From: Melioribacter sp.
Lineage (GTDB): Bacteria; Bacteroidota; Ignavibacteria; Ignavibacteriales; Melioribacteraceae
Direction: 5' to 3'
Assembly (NCBI GenBank): GCA_012026935.1
Contig: VEPI01000095.1
Coordinates: 1 to 40,532, forward strand
Length of the DNA: 40,532 nt
This document shows positions 19,430 through 27,666 of this stretch, piece after piece (position 1 is the first letter of the stretch; each line of letters opens with the position of its first letter). Made by a program: the position numbers and the translations under genes. The notes under the pieces were generated by a model. That model saw only the letters and a program-made list of their open reading frames with translations, ran no database searches and was not told the DNA's origin.

Positions 19430-20278
19430 TTAAGGTTGTAAAATATCTTTACTCAATAACAACAGTATTATTATGCCTACAATTACTCGGTATATTATAA
19501 AAATAAAAGTAGAATTCTTTTTTAAGTACCGAAGTAAAAATTCGATTGAAATATAACCAACGAAGGCGGAAAAAATTGTAGCCACAATTAGATTAATCAT
19601 TTCCGCAGAGTGAATGTATTTGAGAGACTGATAAAACTCCAACAAGCCGCTGGCCGCGACCGCGGGAATGCTCATCAAAAAAGAGAATCGCGCAGCAGTT
19701 TCTCTTTTCAAGCCGAGAAATAATCCGGCTGTAATCGTTGTTCCGGAACGTGACGACCCCGGTATTAATGCAAATGATTGTGCAATACCGATAATTAATG
19801 CATCATACCATTTAATATCCTTTGTCTCACGCTTAAATTTTCCAAATTTTTCCGCAGTAGTAAGAATTATTGCAAGAATAATTAAACTTGCTGCTATTAC
19901 ATATAAATTTTTTGTCAATACTCCTTCAATGATATCCTTGAATCCTAACCCGATTACGGCAACAGGAATTGTTGCAATAACTAAATACCAACCCATTTTA
20001 GAATTAATTGTTTGTTCACTAAAATTTTTTCTGTTAAAAATATTATCGCTTAAAAAATCTTTTACAATAAGCAATAAATCATTCCTGAAAAAGATTAAAA
20101 CCGCTATCAAAGTACCGAGTTGTATAACTGCAATAAATGCTGTCCAATGTTCGGGATGATCTGATGAAATAATATTCATCAACTTTCCCGTAATTGTTAA
20201 GTGACCCGTACTGCTAATCGGAAGGAATTCTGTAATTCCTTGTATGATTCCAAGAATTATAGCTTCAATTATATTCAA
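19430..20278 (-). CDS. uppP: Undecaprenyl-diphosphatase
   Basis: Recycles the C55 lipid carrier by dephosphorylating undecaprenyl diphosphate at the outer face of the inner membrane; the carrier feeds peptidoglycan and O-antigen. The 282-residue polytopic BacA/UppP protein has both signature motifs: the N-terminal GIIQGITEFLPISSTGHL (about 11-28) and GSSRSGTTITAG (about 173-184). The start is TTG at 20278, supported by AAAGGA five bases upstream and an in-frame stop four codons before it. It connects to the MsbA/ligase cluster by pathway, not by operon. Confidence 0.95.
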   Translation of the reverse strand: MNIIEAIILGIIQGITEFLPISSTGHLTITGKLMNIISSDHPEHWTAFIAVIQLGTLIAVLIFFRNDLLLIVKDFLSDNIFNRKNFSEQTINSKMGWYLVIATIPVAVIGLGFKDIIEGVLTKNLYVIAASLIILAIILTTAEKFGKFKRETKDIKWYDALIIGIAQSFALIPGSSRSGTTITAGLFLGLKRETAARFSFLMSIPAVAASGLLEFYQSLKYIHSAEMINLIVATIFSAFVGYISIEFLLRYLKKNSTFIFIIYRVIVGIIILLLLSKDILQP

Positions 20279-20283
20279 TTTAA

Positions 20284-20289
20284 TCCTTT
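20284..20289 (-). promoter_or_regulatory. Ribosome-binding site deciding the TTG start of uppP
   Basis: AAAGGA on the minus strand, five bases before the TTG at 20278. No ATG is available between the in-frame stop and this codon, so the site fixes the start. Confidence 0.7.
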
Positions 20290-20929
20290 ACAATGTTAGA
20301 GTGATTCCTAAATAAATTCCGACTGAAATAGAATTCAAGTTTAATTTTTCACCGGAAGCATTATTTATAAGCGACTTGCTTCCATTTGATAACTCTCCGG
20401 GTAGATCATATCTAAGATCAACTCCGATCAACGCATAAAAATCTTTGCTGAGTAATGTGTTTCCAATTGCCCGCATTAAAAATCCTACGCCGGAAGCATT
20501 ATAATTTGTACTTGTAAATACTTTTTCGCTAAGAGCAACATATCTGTAACCAAGTCCGCCACCAAATTTGAATTGATAACCGTTCCCGGGAATAACATAA
20601 TAAGCTATAACACTTGGGCGATGTTGATTATAAGATATTTCATAAACACCGCCGTTTCCAATAGGCGTTGTGTAAGAATCAATTTGGAGATTATATTCAA
20701 TACCAATTGCAAAGTTATCATGAATCTTATAATCGGCCTCGGTTTCAAATCCTACAGAACTTTTAAAAGTGGCTATTTGATTACCAGACGGAGCGTAATA
20801 TGAATTAACATAATCTCGAAATGACGGCGAGGATTTAAAATCGAGACCCATCGCAAAATTCAAATCCCACTGAGCACCAATTTGGCTCAGAGATGCCAAA
20901 ACAAAAAATAAAATCATCAGCCGTTTCAT
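20288..20929 (-). CDS. Outer-membrane beta-barrel protein, small
   Basis: A 213-residue protein with a signal peptide (MKRLMILFFVLASLSQIGAQ) followed by alternating amphipathic strands rich in Gly, Tyr and Asn (FAIGIEYNLQIDSYT, YQFKFGGGLGYRYV, FYALIGVDLRYDL). The final strand, ISVGIYLGITLTL, is typical of an outer-membrane barrel of about eight strands. It overlaps the flippase-like gene by 4 bases (ATGA). It resembles the OmpW/porin-family broad class but no specific ligand can be named. Confidence 0.78.
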   Translation of the reverse strand: MKRLMILFFVLASLSQIGAQWDLNFAMGLDFKSSPSFRDYVNSYYAPSGNQIATFKSSVGFETEADYKIHDNFAIGIEYNLQIDSYTTPIGNGGVYEISYNQHRPSVIAYYVIPGNGYQFKFGGGLGYRYVALSEKVFTSTNYNASGVGFLMRAIGNTLLSKDFYALIGVDLRYDLPGELSNGSKSLINNASGEKLNLNSISVGIYLGITLTL

Positions 20930-21999
20930 TTTTCATCCTTACCGGAATTAAAAACTGAAAGAAATGTTTCTTTCTGTAATCCCTTTTTCTCTCGTTGTCT
21001 GTTAACTACATAAATAAAAAAAAGTGTGGATAGAATGAACAATACATAATTAATAAAGTGTGTAAGAATAGCATATGCAGCGCTAATCTCATTGCCGAAT
21101 AAGAATAATTGTGTAAGTACTAAAATAGAAATTGCATGGTAGGGTCCTGTTCCTCCTGGGGTTGGAATCATAACACCGAAGGAGCTGATTGTCATTAAAA
21201 TCCAAGCCATCTTAAAAGTAACCGAACCGGAAGAATCCAATCCAAGTATATAAAAACCAACGTAAGAATTTAGTGCATATAAAAGGAGGATTAGAATTGT
21301 CCACACAACAATAAAAATAACATTTTTTGTTCCCTTTATACTGGAGAGTCCGTTTAAGAGAGTATCAAAAATTGATTTTACACGGCTTGCTACTTTATCG
21401 CTAAACTTTTTAGAAATTTTTATTAAACCATTTCTAAATATTTCTTGAAATTTTACCAAAAAAATTAAAAATATTGTAAAACAAAATATAAACGAGAAAC
21501 CAATGATGAGTGAAGTTTTTAACCAAACAATTTTATCATACAGATTAGCCTGAAAAATACTTACGCTAATCAATGCAGCAAGTGCAAATGCTGCAATATC
21601 AATAATTCTTTCAACTACAATCGTACCAATAATCGTTGAACGGGAGATTCCTTCCCATTTGCCTAAAAATAATCCGCGGTATAATTCTCCCAGTCTGGGT
21701 ACAACACAGCTAACTCCATAACTTACCATAACAGAACCAAAAAGATGAAACATTGAAACATCATTCTTTACGGAATAAATTATGTATTTCCATCTGATCG
21801 CTCTGGCAAGATGTGATAGAAAAAAAACAATCATATAAAGTATCAGAGGAAAGATCGCAGATCGCGCAATTATTAAAAACGATTCACTAAGATTTATACC
21901 TCTGAAAGCAAAATAAAGGAACAATATTGTAATTAGGATTGGAAAAGTATAACCGACAACCTTAGCGAGCTGATTATTATTTACGTTATCTGAGGTCAA
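20926..21999 (-). CDS. Lysylphosphatidylglycerol synthetase TM-region/flippase-like membrane protein (UPF0104)
   Basis: A 357-residue protein with about eight TM helices. Family motifs are GELYRGLFLGKWEG (about 142-155), STIIGTIVVERIIDI, and PTPGGTGPYHAI (about 279-290), as in the LPG_synthase_TM/AglD family, whose members move or modify lipids. No aminoacyl-transferase domain is attached, so it is not a full MprF. The start is TTG at 21999, with AAAGGGA nine bases upstream, and it overlaps the end of lolA by 14 bases. Position between lolA and an OMP fits lipid or glycolipid handling; that is inference. Confidence 0.83.
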   Translation of the reverse strand: MTSDNVNNNQLAKVVGYTFPILITILFLYFAFRGINLSESFLIIARSAIFPLILYMIVFFLSHLARAIRWKYIIYSVKNDVSMFHLFGSVMVSYGVSCVVPRLGELYRGLFLGKWEGISRSTIIGTIVVERIIDIAAFALAALISVSIFQANLYDKIVWLKTSLIIGFSFIFCFTIFLIFLVKFQEIFRNGLIKISKKFSDKVASRVKSIFDTLLNGLSSIKGTKNVIFIVVWTILILLLYALNSYVGFYILGLDSSGSVTFKMAWILMTISSFGVMIPTPGGTGPYHAISILVLTQLFLFGNEISAAYAILTHFINYVLFILSTLFFIYVVNRQREKKGLQKETFLSVFNSGKDEK

Positions 22000-22606
22000 T
22001 AACTTGAGTCCCTTTGGGAATAGAAAAAGTAAACTTTGTATCAGGTAAATCTTGATTTATTTTAATCTCCGAAAACTGAAATGCATATCGCATTTCACCT
22101 CTGTCCATAACTTCTAATTTGTTAACCATTCCGTCTGCAGAAACCCAAATTTTTACAATCTTAAATTGAAGATCCTGGTCTTTTGGAATCATCTCAACTA
22201 AAACTTCTCCGCTCGCTACGGCTTCATCTTTAATTATTCGACTTTTACAAAGCGGCGGATATTCGAATATAAACTGTTCCAGCGAAAAAGAAGTTGGGTC
22301 ATCGGATAAATTACTAATAACTACTCTGTTAAATCTTTTATCGTTATTCCAAATTATTTGACCATCGGAAACGATTAATTGTGATTTTAATTCAACAATA
22401 AATTTATTTTTCTTTTTATAAGAAAATTTGCCGTTTGCTTTTCCGGCATCTTTGCCTTGAGAATTAAAATAATTTTGAGAGAAGTTGGCCGTAAAATTAT
22501 TTATTGAGTTAAACTTGTTCTGGATTTTTTTCAGTACATCGTTGGCCGATTGTGCAAAGATCAGTGATGATATTACAAAGAAAAGAAATATCAGTTTAGT
22601 TTTCAT
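21986..22606 (-). CDS. lolA: Outer-membrane lipoprotein carrier protein LolA
   Basis: A periplasmic chaperone that ferries lipoproteins from the inner to the outer membrane. It has 206 residues with a signal peptide (MKTKLIFLFFVISSLIFAQS), then the LolA-like open barrel: LKKIQNKFNSINNFTANFSQ, GKFSYKKKNKFIVEL, and KIWVSADGMVNKLEVMDRGE near the C-terminus. Like other FCB-group LolA proteins it is paired with no visible LolB. The ATG lies one base after ftsK, so the two are probably co-translated. Confidence 0.9.
   Translation of the reverse strand: MKTKLIFLFFVISSLIFAQSANDVLKKIQNKFNSINNFTANFSQNYFNSQGKDAGKANGKFSYKKKNKFIVELKSQLIVSDGQIIWNNDKRFNRVVISNLSDDPTSFSLEQFIFEYPPLCKSRIIKDEAVASGEVLVEMIPKDQDLQFKIVKIWVSADGMVNKLEVMDRGEMRYAFQFSEIKINQDLPDTKFTFSIPKGTQVIDLR
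22009..22014 (-). promoter_or_regulatory. Ribosome-binding site supporting the TTG start of the flippase-like gene
   Basis: AAGGGA on the minus strand nine bases before TTG at 21999, inside the end of lolA. No Met codon occurs in the following 50 or so codons, so this pair defines the start. Confidence 0.55.
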
Positions 22607-22607
22607 T

Positions 22608-25079
22608 TTATAACGATCTTAATATTGTTTCCAATTGTTCTTCACTTTCAACAATGACCTCGCGCGCTTTACTTCCTTCCGAAGGTCCAACTATCCCCGC
22701 TTGTTCAAGCTGATCTACAATTCTAGCTGCCCGTGAATATCCTAATTTTAATCTTCTCTGAAGTAAAGATACGGAACCTTGCTGATGCCGAACAATTACT
22801 CTTGCAGCGTCTTCAAACATTGGATCAAGATCATTCAGAAAATCACCGAGTGCTTCTTTCTTTTTATCATACAAAGACGGAAGGAAAAATCTTTTTGAAA
22901 ATCCTTTTTGAACGTAAATGAAATTTGTAAACTTTTCAACTTCCTCAGTAGAAATAAATGCGTTTTGAATACGGATCGGCTTCGGCATTCCACCCGGTAA
23001 AAACAACATATCGCCTTGTCCTAACAATTGCTCGGCTCCGTTCATATCAAGAATTGTTCTCGAATCAATTTTGGTAGCTACCTGGTAAGCCATCCTTGCG
23101 CTGAAGTTTGCTTTTATAACTCCCGTAATAACATTAACAGAAGGACGCTGAGTTGCAAGTATCAAATGTATTCCAACTGCCCGGGCAAGTTGAGCAAGAC
23201 GTGCAATAGGTTCTTCAACCTCTTTGCCGGAAGTAATCATGAGATCGGCAAGTTCATCAATAACTATAATTATATATGGAAGCTTGTGAAATTTCATTTC
23301 ATCCGTGTCTTTAGGCCTTGATTTCGGATTCAGAACTTTTTTATTGTAATCAACAATATTTCTAACTCCAACTTTAGCAAGCTTATCATAACGTTTTTCC
23401 ATTTCATACTCTACAGCTTTAAGAATAAGAAGGGCATTGGACGGATTGGTTATGATTTCTTCTTCAAGATCGGGCGAGACAGCAAGGAAATGTTTGCTTA
23501 ATCTTTTATAGAATGAAAGTTCGATTTTTTTAGGATCAACAATTACAAATTTTACATCGGATGGATGTTTAGCATAAATTAAACTCGCAAGAATCATATT
23601 TATGCCGACACTTTTTCCGGAACCTGTTGAACCGGCAATCAGCATATGAGGCATCTTGGCTAAATCGGTAATATAAACTTCACCGGATATTGTTTTGCCC
23701 AATGCCATCGGTAATTCATCTTTTGATTCATTTAACTTTTTCAGTACCGAACTTGCTCTTACAATTGAGGCATGTGCGTTTGGAATCTCTACACCAATAG
23801 CACTCTTCCCGGGTATTGGTGCAATAATTCTGATTCCGCGGGCTGCCAGCGCTAATGCAATGTCATGTTCAAGACTTACTATGCGACTGATCTTCACTCC
23901 CGGAGCAGGAACAATTTCATAAAGAGTTACTACCGGTCCGGGTGTTACTGTTATATCATCAATTTGAATATCGAACAAAGCTAATTTATCTTTGAGAAGA
24001 GCCGCATTCTTCTTCAACTCGCTTTCATTAACTTTTATTTCTTCATCCCCAGGCGGAATTAACAGATCTAAGGTTGGCGGTGTATAATTTATTTTTTCAT
24101 CCCACTGATCGGGCATAGCAGCTTCCGCATCTTTATCCACAGCAGGAATAATTTCGTCATCTTCCTTCGGTTTTGATTCTGCTTTTTTAGATTTAAACTG
24201 TTCACCTATTTTTTCAACGGCTTCGGGAAATTTTTCCGGCTGATCTTTTTTTACAATTGTAATTTTTGTTTCAGAAGACGTTTCATCTTCAGTATCTAAT
24301 TCTTCATCTTTACTTTTAAACAGAGATCTTAATTTACTTTCACCGCGTAAACTTTTAATCTTAGAAAGATTCTCGTCCGATTTCTCTTCAGCAGGAGCTT
24401 TAATTTTTATTTCCTCATCAATATCTTCTCTACTGAAAAGACCTTTTAAAAATTCCCATAACGAGCTAAACTTAAAATCAAACGCAATTATCATTGTAAC
24501 CAATATAGCTGTGCTTAGAAATATTATACTTCCTACGCCTCCCAGCAATCTGCTAATCACAGTTCCAAAGAAAAATCCAATTTTGCCTGATAGTTCATAG
24601 TAATCAGTCAAAAGAGAAATCTCAGGAGTGAATTGAATCATACCGAAAAATGTTGAGAGTAAGATTCCCATTACCATTAAAAAGTTGGAAAGGTACAAAG
24701 CGAGTTTATACTCGTTAACCTTGCGCAATATAGAATAGCCCCAAATAAACATTATTACCGGGAATATTATAGAAAAGTAACCAATGGTTGAACGGATCAA
24801 AAAATGGGAAACATATGCACCTAATATTCCAAGCCAATTATGTGTGGTTGCAGCTTTATTTGCTAATTCGGGATTAGAGCCAAATCCAAAGAGATCTAAA
24901 AATTTATATGAGAAATATGATTCATCATATCTTGAGTAAGTAAGGATGCTTAAAAAAACTAGAAGTGCAAGTATAACTAAGAATATACCAAGCAGTTTTT
25001 TTTTCTTTTCCGGAGAAACAACAAAAAAATTTTCTCCTAATGAAGAAGAATTTTCTTTTGATTTATTTTTCTTCGGCAT
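22608..25079 (-). CDS. ftsK: DNA translocase FtsK/SpoIIIE
   Basis: A septal hexameric motor that pumps DNA and triggers XerCD at dif. The 823 residues contain four or five TM helices (about 28-200), a short highly charged linker (about 215-345), the alpha/beta motor with Walker A GSTGSGKS (483-490) and Walker B IIIVIDELADLM (603-614), ATQRPSVNVITG (642-653), and a gamma winged-helix domain (about 755-815, RRLKLGYSRAARIVDQLE) that reads orienting sequences and contacts XerD. All parts are present. The linker is short compared with E. coli FtsK. It lies 2 bases after comB. Confidence 0.97.
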   Translation of the reverse strand: MPKKNKSKENSSSLGENFFVVSPEKKKKLLGIFLVILALLVFLSILTYSRYDESYFSYKFLDLFGFGSNPELANKAATTHNWLGILGAYVSHFLIRSTIGYFSIIFPVIMFIWGYSILRKVNEYKLALYLSNFLMVMGILLSTFFGMIQFTPEISLLTDYYELSGKIGFFFGTVISRLLGGVGSIIFLSTAILVTMIIAFDFKFSSLWEFLKGLFSREDIDEEIKIKAPAEEKSDENLSKIKSLRGESKLRSLFKSKDEELDTEDETSSETKITIVKKDQPEKFPEAVEKIGEQFKSKKAESKPKEDDEIIPAVDKDAEAAMPDQWDEKINYTPPTLDLLIPPGDEEIKVNESELKKNAALLKDKLALFDIQIDDITVTPGPVVTLYEIVPAPGVKISRIVSLEHDIALALAARGIRIIAPIPGKSAIGVEIPNAHASIVRASSVLKKLNESKDELPMALGKTISGEVYITDLAKMPHMLIAGSTGSGKSVGINMILASLIYAKHPSDVKFVIVDPKKIELSFYKRLSKHFLAVSPDLEEEIITNPSNALLILKAVEYEMEKRYDKLAKVGVRNIVDYNKKVLNPKSRPKDTDEMKFHKLPYIIIVIDELADLMITSGKEVEEPIARLAQLARAVGIHLILATQRPSVNVITGVIKANFSARMAYQVATKIDSRTILDMNGAEQLLGQGDMLFLPGGMPKPIRIQNAFISTEEVEKFTNFIYVQKGFSKRFFLPSLYDKKKEALGDFLNDLDPMFEDAARVIVRHQQGSVSLLQRRLKLGYSRAARIVDQLEQAGIVGPSEGSKAREVIVESEEQLETILRSL

Positions 25080-25081
25080 TT

Positions 25082-25849
25082 TTATAAAGTTTTGGGTTCG
25101 TTAACGTTATTGTTAGTCGGTGCGGCTGTTTCTAATTTCTTAATTGCACCAGATAGATAATACGGAATCATATCTGTAGTTCCAAACTGAGCACATTCTT
25201 TGATATCTGCAGAAAATCCATTTTCAACCAAAAGTTTACCGTGCTCGGTTTGCTTTAACATCTTTGCAATACTTTTTCCAAAAGATTTATATAGAACCAA
25301 ACTGGCTCTTCCTGAATCAGCTATTTCAACAGCCTTATCAACTTTTTGCAGTTCACTAATTAAATTGCCGGCGCAAACTGCATCTTCCATATTGAAGTTA
25401 CCGCTTGTACCACCGCAAACAATTTCTACATCTTTATTAAGTTTTAAGAGCTGATCTGCAATTGCGGGCAGGTTATTAAAACAACAGATATAAAGATTTT
25501 CAGAAAATTTTGCCTTTACAATTGCTTTAGTGCCGTTAGTCGTATAAAGAATAATTGATTTACCGGAAACGATTTCAGGTTTATATTCTAATGGAGAATT
25601 ACCTAGATTAAATCCTTCGACCTTTTTTGTATTGCGCTCACCGCCAAGAATTGTCTGTCCGCCAAATGCGTTACCGGAAACTTTCATAGCAAAATCAACA
25701 GTGCCAACCGGAATAACTTCGCGAGCACCGTTTTTAAGTGCCGTAACAATTACCGTTGAAGCGCGTAAGACATCTATTACAACTGAGGTTTTACCTGTAA
25801 AGTAAAGTTCATCAAATTGTTGGGTAGTATAATGGACGTTAATTTTCAT
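25082..25849 (-). CDS. comB: ComB-family 2-phosphosulfolactate phosphatase
   Basis: A 255-residue member of the ComB family, whose founding enzyme dephosphorylates 2-phosphosulfolactate in coenzyme M synthesis. The family blocks are visible: VVIDVLRASTVIVTAL (about 23-38), GGERNTKKVEGFNLGNSPLE, ILYTTNGTKA and EIVCGGTSGNFNMEDAVCAG. No other coenzyme M or sulfolactate gene lies nearby, so the physiological substrate is uncertain. The gene sits between gcvT (1-base gap) and ftsK (2-base gap), which looks like operon packing and not a pathway link. Confidence 0.85.
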   Translation of the reverse strand: MKINVHYTTQQFDELYFTGKTSVVIDVLRASTVIVTALKNGAREVIPVGTVDFAMKVSGNAFGGQTILGGERNTKKVEGFNLGNSPLEYKPEIVSGKSIILYTTNGTKAIVKAKFSENLYICCFNNLPAIADQLLKLNKDVEIVCGGTSGNFNMEDAVCAGNLISELQKVDKAVEIADSGRASLVLYKSFGKSIAKMLKQTEHGKLLVENGFSADIKECAQFGTTDMIPYYLSGAIKKLETAAPTNNNVNEPKTL

Positions 25850-25850
25850 A

Positions 25851-26942
25851 TTAGTTTTTCACAAAAGGTAGTTTAGTAATTATAGCAGGAACTTCCTTGC
25901 CCCGAATTAAAAAATTTATTTTGCCGCCTTCTTTAGCGTGCTGAACTTCAACATAACCCAATGCAATTGCCTTTTCAAGTATTGGACTTACCGTTCCGCT
26001 TGTAATATGCCCCACAATTTTTCCATCTACCGATAAATCATAACCATGTCGTGGAAATGCTTTCTCACTAGATACAATGGGGACTAATTTTCTTTTCACA
26101 CCTTCTTCTTTTACCTTAACCAAAATATCTTTAGAAATAAATTCTTGTTTTTTTAATTTGGTAATCCAGCCAAGTCCGGCCTCTAAAGTATTTGTGGTTT
26201 GATCAATATCGTTTCCATATAAACAAAAACCCATTTCCAGACGAAGAGAATCACGGGCACCTAAACCAACAGGCTGAATATCATATTCTTTACCATGTTT
26301 GAATAATGCATTCCAAACTTTTTCTGCATCAGCTTCATTACCTTTAAAATATAATTCATACCCAAGTTCGCCGGTATATCCTGTGCGGGAAATGATCATA
26401 TCAATTCCTGCAACTTTAGCAAAGAAGAAGTGATAGTATTCTAAATCCAAAGGTTTATCACAAATTTTTTGAATTACATTTTTCGAGTTTGGTCCCTGTA
26501 CTGCCAGCAGAGAATATTCGTCACTCTCATCATCAATTTGAACACCGAACTTATTATTCTCCTTCATCCAATTAAAATCTTTATCCTTGTTAGAAGCATT
26601 AACTACAAGTAAAAATTCTTTCTCATTAATTCTATAAACAAGAAGATCGTCTACAATACCTCCGTCAGGATAACACATAGCAGAGTACTGAACTCTTCCG
26701 TTTGTAAGAAGAGATGCATCGTTGACTGTAACATGCTGAACAAATTCCAACGCTTTGTCTCCCTTAATAAATACTTCCCCCATGTGGGAAACATCAAACA
26801 CTCCGACTGAAGTACGAACTGCTTTATGTTCCGCTATGATAGAAGAATATTGTACAGGCATACTATAACCGGCAAAATCTACAATTTTTGCACCAAGCTT
26901 TTCGTGAATCGAATAAAATTTTGTTTTTTTCATAACAGTCAT
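25851..26942 (-). CDS. gcvT: Glycine cleavage system T protein (aminomethyltransferase)
   Basis: Transfers the aminomethyl carbon from the H protein to tetrahydrofolate, releasing ammonia. Motifs include [18 protein letters not shown] at the N-terminus, [25 protein letters not shown] and [14 protein letters not shown] take the ATG at 26942, which overlaps the fsa stop as ATGA; the ATG at 26933 ([14 protein letters not shown]) is equally plausible, and one at 26960 would lengthen the overlap. The P and H protein genes are not in the window. Confidence 0.94.
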   Translation of the reverse strand: MTVMKKTKFYSIHEKLGAKIVDFAGYSMPVQYSSIIAEHKAVRTSVGVFDVSHMGEVFIKGDKALEFVQHVTVNDASLLTNGRVQYSAMCYPDGGIVDDLLVYRINEKEFLLVVNASNKDKDFNWMKENNKFGVQIDDESDEYSLLAVQGPNSKNVIQKICDKPLDLEYYHFFFAKVAGIDMIISRTGYTGELGYELYFKGNEADAEKVWNALFKHGKEYDIQPVGLGARDSLRLEMGFCLYGNDIDQTTNTLEAGLGWITKLKKQEFISKDILVKVKEEGVKRKLVPIVSSEKAFPRHGYDLSVDGKIVGHITSGTVSPILEKAIALGYVEVQHAKEGGKINFLIRGKEVPAIITKLPFVKN

Positions 26943-27583
26943 TGATTTAATTTTTTCCAATCGCTTAAGAATTTTTCGAGACCCAAATCGGTAAGCGGAT
27001 GTTTAAATAATTTATTAATTACATCAAACGGCATTGTTGCAACATGCGCACCCATTAATGCCGCATCAACTAAGTGAAGCGGATGACGGATGCTTGCAAC
27101 AAGAACTTGAGTTTTAAAATTATAATTATTGTAAATCTGAACAATCTGTTGAATTAATTCCATACCGTCATGGCTTATATCATCCAATCGCCCGACAAAT
27201 GGAGAGATATAAGTTGCACCTGCTTTTGCGGCAAGTAATGCTTGCGAAGGCGAGAAGCACAAAGTAACATTTGTATTTATTCCTTCCCCGCTTAAAGATT
27301 TAACTGCTTTGATTCCTTCTTTAATCAGCGGAACTTTAACAACAATATTTTTATGGATTTTTGCAAGCTTATGCGCTTCCTTCATAATTCCGTCGTAATC
27401 GGTTGAAACAACTTCTGCACTTATTGGTCCGTCAACTATTTTTACAATTTCATTTAGAAGTTCGAGGAAATTTTTTCCTTCCTTTGCAACCAGAGACGGG
27501 TTTGTTGTTACGCCATCCAGCAAACCGTAAGAAGCGGCTTCTTTAATTTCATTTATATTGGCTGTATCTATAAAGAATTTCAT
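26939..27583 (-). CDS. fsa: Transaldolase/fructose-6-phosphate aldolase family (TalC-like)
   Basis: A 214-residue class I aldolase of the short transaldolase group, which makes or breaks C3-C3 or C3-C4 bonds in sugar phosphates. The start [29 protein letters not shown] (24-36), the Schiff-base lysine in VVKVPL (Lys83), and [12 protein letters not shown] are family signatures. Short TalC proteins can be true transaldolases or fructose-6-phosphate aldolases; sequence by eye cannot choose, so the symbol is tentative. The 83 bases before it have no clear promoter. Confidence 0.9.
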   Translation of the reverse strand: MKFFIDTANINEIKEAASYGLLDGVTTNPSLVAKEGKNFLELLNEIVKIVDGPISAEVVSTDYDGIMKEAHKLAKIHKNIVVKVPLIKEGIKAVKSLSGEGINTNVTLCFSPSQALLAAKAGATYISPFVGRLDDISHDGMELIQQIVQIYNNYNFKTQVLVASIRHPLHLVDAALMGAHVATMPFDVINKLFKHPLTDLGLEKFLSDWKKLNQ

Positions 27584-27666
27584 AATATTCTCTAACTATA
27601 TTAATAAATAATTTGTTATCTGAAAATTAACAAAAATTGATCTTAATTATTGGGTTAGATTTTCTC

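Noticed and set aside
19668-20159. Open frame of 163 codons on the plus strand
   Set aside because: It is antisense to the transmembrane core of uppP, has no family features or ribosome-binding site, and reflects codon bias of the real gene.
27604-27637. TTTTTG-N20-TATTTATT before fsa as a promoter
   Set aside because: The -33 box fits, but the -7 box matches TAnnTTTG only in part; too degenerate in A/T-rich DNA to list.
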